Positions 1 to 8,969 of a stretch of 64,000 bases of DNA are shown here, piece by piece (position 1 is the first letter of the stretch; each line of letters opens with the position of its first letter). The DNA is taken from assembly GCA_019635435.1 (NCBI GenBank), contig JAHBZM010000001.1, positions 2,046,001-2,110,000 of the forward strand, written 5' to 3'. The notes beneath the pieces are model-generated. The model was not told where the DNA came from. It made no database searches and saw only the letters and a program-made list of their open reading frames with translations. A program made the position numbers and the translations under genes. The DNA is from Ramlibacter sp. (GTDB lineage Bacteria > Pseudomonadota > Gammaproteobacteria > Burkholderiales > Burkholderiaceae_C).

Positions 1-80
1 AGCGGTTTTTTTACGGGAGCTGAGGATGGGCGGGAGTGGGAGCGGCGGCGAAACTCCTCCTTCCACCGAACATCTGCAAC

Positions 81-109
81 TTGCCTTTGAACGCCAATTC
101 ATTTACATT
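81..109 (+). promoter_or_regulatory. Possible sigma-70 promoter of the regulator/nucleotidyltransferase pair
   Basis: A -35-like TTGCCT (81-86) is followed after 17 nt by TACATT (104-109). Each hexamer matches the consensus at four of six positions. The -10-like box lies inside the left arm of the palindrome at 103-141, so a protein bound there would block the promoter. The match is moderate and the assignment is an inference. Confidence 0.35.
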
Positions 110-141
110 CAATATTCGCGATTCACGAATATTGAATGTAA
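103..141. promoter_or_regulatory. Perfect 16-bp inverted repeat reaching the start codon (candidate operator)
   Basis: The arms at 103-118 and 126-141 are exact reverse complements separated by 7 nt. The last base of the right arm is the A of the ATG at 141. The sequence is AT-rich against its surroundings. As DNA it is a likely operator for the winged-helix protein encoded directly downstream (autoregulation). As RNA it would fold into a hairpin ending on the start codon. No Shine-Dalgarno sequence is visible between the repeat and the ATG. The repeat is seen directly; its function is inferred. Confidence 0.75.
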
Positions 142-821
142 TGCAACTCAAACCCCAAGACTTCCTGGTGGCCCTCAAGCTGGTGGCTTGGGGTGAGCAG
201 CGCTGGACGTATGCGCGGTTGGCGCAGGAGCTGGGCATCAGCGCCTCGGAGGCGCATGCCTGCATCAAACGCGGACTGCAAGCGGGATTGCTGTTGCAAA
301 ACCATGCGGTGATACCGCCAAGCCTTGGGAATGACATCGACACGGTAATGAGCGCACAGGAGCCCATGGGCATTTACAGGGTCACCAGAAAAAGGGTGCC
401 TGTTGCCTCCACGCTTGGAGGATCCGCAAGGTCAGACAACGCAGTGCGTCCGCATTCACACAACTTGGCCGAATTTGCCTTGTACGGTGCCAAATACGCC
501 TTCCCTGGTGTGCGTCTGCCGCTGGCTGTGGGTGTACCTACGGCCCATAGCGCGCCCGCGTTTGCCGGTGTGTTTGCGCCGGGCAGCACAGACTTTGTAT
601 GGCCGCACCCCAATGGATCGGTGCGCGGCGTGGGGGTGGAGCCACTGCACCCCAGCGTGCCCTTCGCGGCCATGCAGGACGCCAAGCTGTATGAAATGCT
701 GGCGCTGTTCGACGCCCTGCGGGTCGGCAAGGCGCGCGAACGCGGCATGGCATTGGAGCGTCTAGAGGCACTGATTGATCCGGCCGCTCCCAGAAAGGCG
801 AAAGGGCCGATGCATGGCTAA
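141..821 (+). CDS. Winged-helix transcriptional regulator, antitoxin-like partner of the nucleotidyltransferase
   Basis: Encodes 226 residues. Residues about 18-45 (YARLAQELGISASEAHACIK) form a helix-turn-helix. The rest resembles proteins annotated as MarR-like or winged-helix regulators that occur beside AbiEii-type nucleotidyltransferases: a central EFALYGAKYAFPG stretch, then a VPTAHSAPAF motif and a C-terminal LYEMLALFDALR helix. The frame stays open upstream to 36, but the ATG at 141 is preferred because the protein family begins near there and the palindrome ends on it. It overlaps the next gene by 8 bp, so the two are probably translated together. It probably represses its own promoter. 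The cellular target of the pair is unknown. Confidence 0.75.
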   Translation: MQLKPQDFLVALKLVAWGEQRWTYARLAQELGISASEAHACIKRGLQAGLLLQNHAVIPPSLGNDIDTVMSAQEPMGIYRVTRKRVPVASTLGGSARSDNAVRPHSHNLAEFALYGAKYAFPGVRLPLAVGVPTAHSAPAFAGVFAPGSTDFVWPHPNGSVRGVGVEPLHPSVPFAAMQDAKLYEMLALFDALRVGKARERGMALERLEALIDPAAPRKAKGPMHG

Positions 822-1503
822 TCCGAACCTGAGCCTGTTGACTGGCATGGCGCGGGCCATGGGTTCGCTGTGCGACCAGGTGGTGTTCGTTGGTGGCTGT
901 GCCACGGGTCTGTTGGTGGACGATGCTGACTTGATGGATGTGCGTCCCACCGAAGATGTGGATGCCATTGTGCAAGTGGCATCGCTGGCGGCGTATCACC
1001 GTCTGGCAAAGGGTTTGATGGAGCGTGGCTTCACGCAGACCATGGCCGACAATACCCCGCCGTTTCGTTGGTTCTGGAACCGCATGCAACTGGACCTGGT
1101 GCCCCTGGACGACAAGGTGCTGGGCTTTGCCAACCCGTGGTACCGGGTGGGTTTTGAGGCGGCGTTGTCGGTGGAACTGGCCGCTGGATTCAAGGTCCGT
1201 CATTTGTCGGCACCGCATTTTCTGGCAACCAAGTTTGAAGCTTTCAAAGACCGCGGTCAGAATGACGTGTACGCCAGTCATGACCTCGAAGACATCATGA
1301 CGGTGATGGAAGGACGCGCCGCCGTCGTGCAAGAAGTGGTGGCCGCGAACGACGCGGTCAGCACGCACGTGGGCCGATCGGTGGCAGCCCTGTTGAATAC
1401 ACCCACATTCCACGACGCGCTGCCCGGTTTGCTGAGCGACCCGGAGCGGGAGCCAACCGTCAAGGCACGGTTGGCCCAGATCTCGAATTTGAAAGGCCTG
1501 TGA
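814..1503 (+). CDS. Nucleotidyltransferase of the AbiEii/AbiGii-like type (toxin-like)
   Basis: Encodes 229 residues with the nucleotidyltransferase fold: GG at residues 27-28, the metal-binding pair Asp48-x-Asp50 in RPTEDVDAIV, and a third carboxylate, Asp94, in MQLDLVP. A later SAPHFLATKFEAFKDRG segment and SHDLEDI complete the pattern of proteins named nucleotidyl transferase AbiEii/AbiGii toxin family. The start at 814 follows an AG-rich ribosome-binding stretch (791-805) and overlaps the regulator gene by 8 bp. Known AbiEii-type enzymes transfer nucleotides to RNA or protein targets and are held in check by a cognate winged-helix protein. The intact catalytic residues suggest an active enzyme; its target cannot be read from sequence. 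Confidence 0.78.
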   Translation: MANPNLSLLTGMARAMGSLCDQVVFVGGCATGLLVDDADLMDVRPTEDVDAIVQVASLAAYHRLAKGLMERGFTQTMADNTPPFRWFWNRMQLDLVPLDDKVLGFANPWYRVGFEAALSVELAAGFKVRHLSAPHFLATKFEAFKDRGQNDVYASHDLEDIMTVMEGRAAVVQEVVAANDAVSTHVGRSVAALLNTPTFHDALPGLLSDPEREPTVKARLAQISNLKGL

Positions 1504-1543
1504 ATCCAGATGGCCGCTGAACACGCCCGGCGGCTCGCCTCCC

Positions 1544-2542
1544 TCAGCCCGCCTGCCAGGTGTCGCCGGCCGCCAGGCCTGCTGGCCGCGCCAGCCGCGC
1601 TTGCGCGGCGGTATCACCGAGCAGTTGCGCGCGCCACCAGTCGGTGGTGATGGCGGCCACCAGGGCGTGGTGCCGGGGCTGAAGGCGGCGCGTGACTTCC
1701 TCGCGGCGCACGATCTCCGCGGCGCGGCCGGTCTGCCCGCCAAAGGTCATGTGGTCGGCATCCGCCAGCACCAGCTGGGCCTTGTGGCCGGCAGGCAGGG
1801 CCGCATAGACGCCGATGCGGCGCTCGGGCGTGGCACCCACGCCAACCACATCGTCATCGCGCGTGCCCGTCACGCACAGCGTGGGACGCGTGATGCGCGC
1901 AAATGCCTGCCGCGCATCGCCCACCACGGGCAGCGTGGGCGAGAAGGCCACAAAGGCCGCCAGCCGGGGCTCGCTGATCCCGCCAAAGCCGGGGTACTGC
2001 TGGCCCGCGATGCCCAGTGCGGTGTGGGCCCCGAACGAATGGCCGCTCATGCCCACCGCACCGGGCCGGGCCTGGGCCCACAAATCCTGTCCTGCCGCAT
2101 GACGCCGGCCTATTTCGTCGAGCGCAAAGCCCACATCGCGCAGCCGCGCCAGCAGTTGCTGGGGGCTGCCCACCTGGCGCAGGGCCCGCTGGTCCGCGAA
2201 GGAGCGGGCGGCCAGGCGCACCGCGTCCAGATCGCTGCCCGGATGCTGCAGGTGCACCACCACCAGGCCGGCGTCAACCCAGGCCTGGCCCCAGACGCTG
2301 CCGCCATCGCGCGTGCCGCCCAGCCCGTGCGAAAACAGGACCACGGGCCAGCCTCCGGGCGGCGGCGTGCCGGCGGGCCAGCGCACGCGCACCGGCAACT
2401 GGCGCTGGCGCGCGGCGTCGTGCCAGGTCTCGTCGGTGACGGTGGCCGGGGAAGGCGGGGCGGCGCGGACAAGCCAGGGACAGAACCCGAGGGCTGACCC
2501 GCAGGCAGAAAGGGCAAGCAGTTGGCGGCGTGAAGGCTGCAT
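1544..2542 (-). CDS. Secreted alpha/beta hydrolase (dienelactone hydrolase / PET-hydrolase-like)
   Basis: Encodes 332 residues. The N-terminus (SRRQLLALSACGSALG) looks like a twin-arginine signal peptide. The mature part has an oxyanion-type stretch (LFSHGLGGTRDGG) and the nucleophile elbow GHSFG with the catalytic Ser. Asp and His candidates follow in TGTRDDDVVG and DADHMTFGG. It is likely an esterase acting in the periplasm or outside the cell; the substrate is unknown. The frame opens earlier at 2656, but the ATG at 2542 starts the signal peptide directly. The gene lies downstream of the rpoD terminator on the same strand and has no obvious operon partner. Confidence 0.7.
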   Translation of the reverse strand: MQPSRRQLLALSACGSALGFCPWLVRAAPPSPATVTDETWHDAARQRQLPVRVRWPAGTPPPGGWPVVLFSHGLGGTRDGGSVWGQAWVDAGLVVVHLQHPGSDLDAVRLAARSFADQRALRQVGSPQQLLARLRDVGFALDEIGRRHAAGQDLWAQARPGAVGMSGHSFGAHTALGIAGQQYPGFGGISEPRLAAFVAFSPTLPVVGDARQAFARITRPTLCVTGTRDDDVVGVGATPERRIGVYAALPAGHKAQLVLADADHMTFGGQTGRAAEIVRREEVTRRLQPRHHALVAAITTDWWRAQLLGDTAAQARLARPAGLAAGDTWQAG

Positions 2543-2604
2543 GCCGCCAGTGTGCCGACTTTGTGTCAGGTTTGCATGGATCACGTGCATACCGTGTGCC
2601 GCGT

Positions 2605-2662
2605 GCTCCCAAGAAAATAGCGCCCCATGCCCGCTGGATGCGGACTGGGGCGCCATCTGGCT
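2605..2662 (+). repeat. Dispersed 58-bp element, copy 1 (between rpoD and the hydrolase)
   Basis: Fits the window-wide pattern: a 17-nt GCT-N11-AGC unit at 2605-2621, 20 nt, then GGACT at 2642-2646. This is the most diverged copy downstream of GGACT (GGGG instead of C/A-CAGGC). Its internal sequence supplies both the hairpin and the A-rich stretch that form the rpoD terminator. Confidence 0.6.
2609..2653 (-). terminator. Rho-independent terminator of rpoD
   Basis: The arms GCGCCCCA (2620-2627) and TGGGGCGC (2646-2653) pair perfectly, with a shorter inner stem between them. Read on the minus strand the hairpin is followed by TATTTTCTT (2611-2619). It lies just downstream of the rpoD stop at 2676. 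Confidence 0.7.
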
Positions 2663-2675
2663 TGAAACGCCGGGT

Positions 2676-5006
<2,331 letters not shown>

Positions 5007-5238
5007 GAGGACCTCGGGGCATCAAAAACAGGAAACACAAAGCGCCACAACTCCCGGCGCGGGTGGCAAGACGGCCAGCGGGCAACACGGAGGGGGCCGC
5101 GCCGGGGTCTCAGGGGCAAGATGGGTGGGCGAACATTTGGTGTGCAGCCCTTGCGGTGGGTTGGCGGGTCGTGCGCTGTGGCATCGGTTGGCCGGTTTCC
5201 GGAGGTACTGCTGTCGCTCTTGCCGATAGCAACCTTAC

Positions 5239-5244
5239 ATTATA
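5239..5244 (-). promoter_or_regulatory. -10 box of a probable rpoD promoter
   Basis: The minus strand reads TATAAT at this position, a perfect -10 hexamer, about 230 nt upstream of the rpoD start. A plausible -35 (TCTTGA, 16-nt spacing) is weak. The site lies between the dnaG stop and rpoD, so rpoD probably has its own promoter with a leader of roughly 225 nt. Confidence 0.5.
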
Positions 5245-5260
5245 CCGCCATGGCGGGAAT

Positions 5261-7132
5261 TCAAGACCTGGAAGGCTCTTTTTCGGCGTCCAGGAGGGCG
5301 CGCAGGCGGGCGTAGGCCTCGGGGTCGGAGGGGGCCGCGGCGGCCAGCCGGCTCATTTCCTCGTCGCGCCGCAGCTTGCGCTCGGTCTCCAGGATGCCCT
5401 TGAGCTCGGCCATGTCGCTCTCGATCTCGGGCGGCACCTTGGCCACCTCGGCCACGGCAAAGGCCTCGTGTTCGTGGCCGCGCAGGGCCTCGCGCAGCGC
5501 GGCCCAGGGCTGGGGGCCATGGTCGTGGCTCTGGCCCTCGATCCAGGCAAACAGCGGCCCGTAGGGCGCCGGCAGCTCGCTGAGCAGGTGGTGGTCGTCG
5601 TTGCTCAGGTGGTCCCAGGCCTGGGGGTCGGTCAGCACGATCTGCAGCGCGCGGCCGGCCCGGCTGGCCGGCAGGGTCCGCCCCAAACGGGGCCTCGGGG
5701 CTGCGCTTTGCCAGGGTTTGGCCCGGGAGTCCCCGCCAGTCCGGCGTGGCTTGCTCTCAGAATCGTAGCGGCCGGTTGCCGGGCGCTGGCCGCGGGCCGG
5801 TGCGCCCAGGCCCCACAGCTCGGTGAGTTCATGGGCGCCCAGCTGCACCAGCTCGGCCAGGTCGCCCATCAGCTGGCGCTTGAGCGCGCCGTCGGGCATG
5901 GCACTCCACAGCGGCTTGGCGTTGGCGGCCAGGTGGGCCCGGCCCTCGGCGGTGTCCAGGTCGCAGCCCTCGCGCGCGGCCTCGATCAGGAAGCGGCTGA
6001 GCGGCGTGGCCTCGCTCACATAGCGGGCAAAGGCATCGGCGCCAAAAGCGCGGATGTAGCTGTCGGGGTCGTGCTCGGGCGGCAGGAACAGGAACTTGAC
6101 CGAGCGCACGTCGGTGGCATAGGGCAGGGCGCCGTCCAGCGCCTTGCGGGCGGCGCGCCGGCCGGCGGCGTCGCCGTCGAAGCTGAAGACCACGCTGTCG
6201 GTGAAGCGGAACAGCTTTTGCACGTGGTCGGTGGTGCAGGCCGTGCCCAGCGTGGCCACCGCATTGGGAAAGCCCAGCTGCGCCAGGGCCACCACGTCCA
6301 TGTAGCCCTCGGTCACCAGCACATAGCCGGCCTCGCGCAGGGCGTGGCGCGCCTCGAACAGGCCGTACAGTTCGCGGCCCTTGCTGAACACCGGGGTTTC
6401 GGGGGAGTTGAGGTATTTGGGTGTGCCGTCACCCAGCACGCGGCCGCCAAAGCCGATGCATTCGCCCTTGACGTTGCGGATCGGGAACATGATGCGGTCG
6501 CGGAAGCGGTCGTAGCGCCTGGCCTGTCCTGAGCCTGTCGAAGGGTCGCCACCGTTGTCGTCGGTGTTGACGATCACCAGGCCACTTTCGGCCAGCAACG
6601 GGTCGTCGTAACTGGGGAACACGCTGGCCAGGCTGCGCCAGCCCTCGGGCGCATAGCCCAGGCCGAACTGCCTGGCCACCTCGCCGCTCAGGCCGCGGCC
6701 CTTGAGGTAGTCGATGGCCCGGGGCGAATTCCTGAGCTGCTTGCGGTAGGCCTCGCCGGCCTTCTCGAGCACATCGGTCAGCGTGGCCTGCTTCTCGCGC
6801 TGCTGCGCCGCGCGCTCGCGGTCCTGCGGGCTGGCGTCGTCCTCGGGCACCTGCATGCCGTATTGCTGGGCCAGGTCCTTCACGGCTTCCACAAAGTTCA
6901 TGCCCGCATGCTCCATGAGGAAGCTGATGGCATTGCCGTTCTTGCCGCAGCCAAAGCAGTGATAGAACTGCTTGGACGGGCTCACGCTGAAGCTCGGCGA
7001 CTTCTCGCCATGGAAGGGGCACAGGCCCATGAAATTGGCGCCGCCCTTCTTGAGCTGCACGTAGCGGCCGACGATCTCCACCACGTCGGCGCGCGCGAGC
7101 AACTCTTGAATGAAGGACTGGGGGATGGCCAT
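5261..7132 (-). CDS. dnaG: DNA primase DnaG
   Basis: Encodes 623 residues. It has an N-terminal CHC2 zinc finger (CPFHGEKSPSF, then FYHCFGCGKNG), the RNA polymerase domain, and a Toprim core with VTEGYMDVVALAQ and FSFDGDAAGRRAARKAL. A proline/arginine-rich linker leads to a C-terminal DnaB-binding region. It makes RNA primers at replication forks. Two foreign-looking stretches are visible: residues encoded near 6521-6545 (DPSTGSGQA) come from a short dispersed repeat, and the linker near 5712-5769 is a copy of the eight-member element. Both keep the frame open. No rpsU lies upstream; the divergent neighbour is an acyl-CoA synthetase. Confidence 0.97.
   Translation of the reverse strand: MAIPQSFIQELLARADVVEIVGRYVQLKKGGANFMGLCPFHGEKSPSFSVSPSKQFYHCFGCGKNGNAISFLMEHAGMNFVEAVKDLAQQYGMQVPEDDASPQDRERAAQQREKQATLTDVLEKAGEAYRKQLRNSPRAIDYLKGRGLSGEVARQFGLGYAPEGWRSLASVFPSYDDPLLAESGLVIVNTDDNGGDPSTGSGQARRYDRFRDRIMFPIRNVKGECIGFGGRVLGDGTPKYLNSPETPVFSKGRELYGLFEARHALREAGYVLVTEGYMDVVALAQLGFPNAVATLGTACTTDHVQKLFRFTDSVVFSFDGDAAGRRAARKALDGALPYATDVRSVKFLFLPPEHDPDSYIRAFGADAFARYVSEATPLSRFLIEAAREGCDLDTAEGRAHLAANAKPLWSAMPDGALKRQLMGDLAELVQLGAHELTELWGLGAPARGQRPATGRYDSESKPRRTGGDSRAKPWQSAAPRPRLGRTLPASRAGRALQIVLTDPQAWDHLSNDDHHLLSELPAPYGPLFAWIEGQSHDHGPQPWAALREALRGHEHEAFAVAEVAKVPPEIESDMAELKGILETERKLRRDEEMSRLAAAAPSDPEAYARLRALLDAEKEPSRS
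5712..5769 (-). repeat. Dispersed 58-bp element, copy 2, inside dnaG
   Basis: On the minus strand GCT-N11-AGC (5753-5769) is followed after exactly 20 nt by GGACT (5728-5732) and CCCGGGCCAAA. It lies in the same sense as dnaG and encodes part of the interdomain linker (YDSESKPRRTGGDSRAKP), where an insertion would be tolerated. Confidence 0.65.
6521..6545. repeat. Short palindromic repeat inside dnaG (STGSGQA-type)
   Basis: The plus strand reads CCTGTCCTGAGCCTGTCG and then AAGG, the near-palindromic short repeat known from many proteobacterial genomes. Inside genes it is recognised by the peptides STGSGQA, FDRLRTG or RQAQDRP in its three frames. Here dnaG reads it as DPSTGSGQA between VNTDDNGG and RRYDRFRDRIMFP, a place where DnaG relatives normally have only a few residues. 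No second copy was found in this window. Confidence 0.75.
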
Positions 7133-7232
7133 GGGTGGGGGGAACTACGTTCCGTATTCTTACCTAACGCGCCGCGCGGGTATCGCCGTTACGCTAGGGG
7201 CACACCGGCTCACCGGGAACATGGAGACAAGC

Positions 7233-8879
7233 ATGACGAGTATTTTCGACCAGGACCTGCCGCGCAACGAGGCCAATTTCGCGCCCATGTCGCCACTGTC
7301 GTTCATCGAGCGCACGGCCGAGGTCTACCCGGCGCGGCTGGCCGTGGTGCATGGCGAGCTGCGCCGCAGCTGGGGCGAGCTGTACACGCGCTGCCGGCAA
7401 CTGGCCAGCGCGCTGCGCCAGGCCGGTGTGGGCCCCGGCGACACCGTGGCCGTGATGCTGCCCAACACGCCGCCGATGGTCGAAGCCCATTTCGGCGTGC
7501 CGATGGCCGGGGCCGTGCTCAATGCCATGAACACGCGGCTGGACCCCGAGACCGTGGCCTTCATGCTCGACCACGGCGAGGCCCGCGTGGTGATCGTCGA
7601 CCCGGAGTTCGCGCCGGTCATGCAAAAGGCGCTGGCCCTGCGCCAGGGCCAGCGGCCGCTGCTGGTGATCGATGTCCAGGACCCGGTCTACACCGGCGCG
7701 GTCACGCCCATTGGCAGCCTGACCTATGACGCCTTCGTGGCCGGTGGCGACCCGGCCTTTGCCTGGCAACTGCCCGCCGACGAATGGGATGCGATTGCGC
7801 TGAACTACACCAGCGGCACCACGGGCAACCCCAAGGGCGTGGTCTACCACCACCGCGGCGCGGCCACCAATGCCATCAGCAACATCCTTGAGTGGGACCT
7901 GCCCAAGCACGCGGTGTACCTGTGGACGCTGCCCATGTTCCACTGCAATGGCTGGTGCTTCCCCTGGACGGTGGCGGCCCGCGCCGGCGTGAACGTGTGC
8001 CTGCGCAAGGTCGAGGCGGGCGCCATCATCGACGCCATCAAGACCCATGGCGTGACGCACTACTGCGGCGCGCCCATCGTGCACGGCATGCTGGTCAATG
8101 CGCCCGACGCCATGAAGGCCGGCCTGCCGCGTGGCGTCAAGGCCATGGTGGCGGGCGCGGCGCCCCCGGCCTCGATGATCGAAGGCATGGAGCGGCTGGG
8201 CTTTGACCTGACCCATGTGTATGGCCTGACCGAGGTCTATGGCCCGGCCACCGCCTGCGCCACCCAGGCCGGCTGGGAGGGCCTGGACATTGGCGAGCGC
8301 GCCCGGCTCAACGCGCGCCAGGGCGTGCGCTACCACCTGCAGCGCGATGCGCGCGTGATCGACCCCGAGACCCTGCAGCCCGTGCCGCAGGACGGCGAGA
8401 CCATGGGCGAGATCATGTTCCGCGGCAACATCACCATGAAGGGCTACCTCAAGAACCCCCAGGCCACGCAGGAGGCGTTTGCCGGCGGCTGGTTCCACAC
8501 CGGCGACCTGGCCGTGCAGTACCCCGACGGCTACATCAAGATCAAGGACCGCAGCAAGGACATCATCATCTCGGGCGGCGAGAACATCTCGTCGATCGAG
8601 GTTGAAGACGTGCTGTACCGCCACCCCGACGTGCTGGCCGCCGCCGTGGTGGCACGGCCCGACCCCAAGTGGGGCGAGACGCCCTGTGCCTTTGTCGAGC
8701 TCAAGGCGGGGGCCGGCACCAGCGCGGCCGACATCGTGGCCCACTGCAAGAAGCACCTCGCGGGCTTCAAGGTGCCGCGCGCCGTGGTGTTTGGCGAGTT
8801 GCCCAAGACCAGCACCGGCAAGATCCAGAAGTTCGAGCTGCGCAAGCAGGCCGGCTCCGCCGCCGCCATCGACGTTTGA
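7233..8879 (+). CDS. Acyl-CoA synthetase (AMP-forming, ANL superfamily)
   Basis: Encodes 548 residues. The ATP/AMP-binding P-loop motif YTSGTTGNPKGV is present, followed by the acyl-adenylate motif VYGLTEVYGPA, the hinge YIKIKDRSKD and the C-terminal catalytic Lys in KTSTGKIQKFELR. It ligates a carboxylic acid to CoA through an adenylate. The overall pattern is that of medium/long-chain or methylmercaptopropionate-type ligases; the exact substrate is not readable. The ATG at 7233 has GGAG 6 nt upstream and starts the usual N-terminus. It diverges from dnaG across about 100 bp that should hold promoters for both. Confidence 0.9.
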   Translation: MTSIFDQDLPRNEANFAPMSPLSFIERTAEVYPARLAVVHGELRRSWGELYTRCRQLASALRQAGVGPGDTVAVMLPNTPPMVEAHFGVPMAGAVLNAMNTRLDPETVAFMLDHGEARVVIVDPEFAPVMQKALALRQGQRPLLVIDVQDPVYTGAVTPIGSLTYDAFVAGGDPAFAWQLPADEWDAIALNYTSGTTGNPKGVVYHHRGAATNAISNILEWDLPKHAVYLWTLPMFHCNGWCFPWTVAARAGVNVCLRKVEAGAIIDAIKTHGVTHYCGAPIVHGMLVNAPDAMKAGLPRGVKAMVAGAAPPASMIEGMERLGFDLTHVYGLTEVYGPATACATQAGWEGLDIGERARLNARQGVRYHLQRDARVIDPETLQPVPQDGETMGEIMFRGNITMKGYLKNPQATQEAFAGGWFHTGDLAVQYPDGYIKIKDRSKDIIISGGENISSIEVEDVLYRHPDVLAAAVVARPDPKWGETPCAFVELKAGAGTSAADIVAHCKKHLAGFKVPRAVVFGELPKTSTGKIQKFELRKQAGSAAAIDV

Positions 8880-8910
8880 GGCGGCCCGAGCGCGTCAGGC
8901 CGCCTGATTT

Positions 8911-8968
8911 GCTATTGAATCAATAGCTGGAAGTAGCCGCCAGTCCTGGACTCCAGCCACTTTTGATG
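8911..8968 (+). repeat. Dispersed 58-bp element, copy 3 (between acyl-CoA synthetase and ggt)
   Basis: GCTATTGAATCAATAGC (8911-8927) is a 6-bp hairpin. After 20 nt comes GGACTCCAGCC (8948) and then ACTTTTGATG. It shares most positions with the copy inside the gene at 29009. It ends directly at the ggt stop codon (8970). Confidence 0.75.
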
Positions 8969-8969
8969 C

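Noticed and set aside
7194..8756. Open frame of 520 codons antisense to the acyl-CoA synthetase
   Set aside because: The plus-strand frame has all motifs of the enzyme; the minus frame has none.
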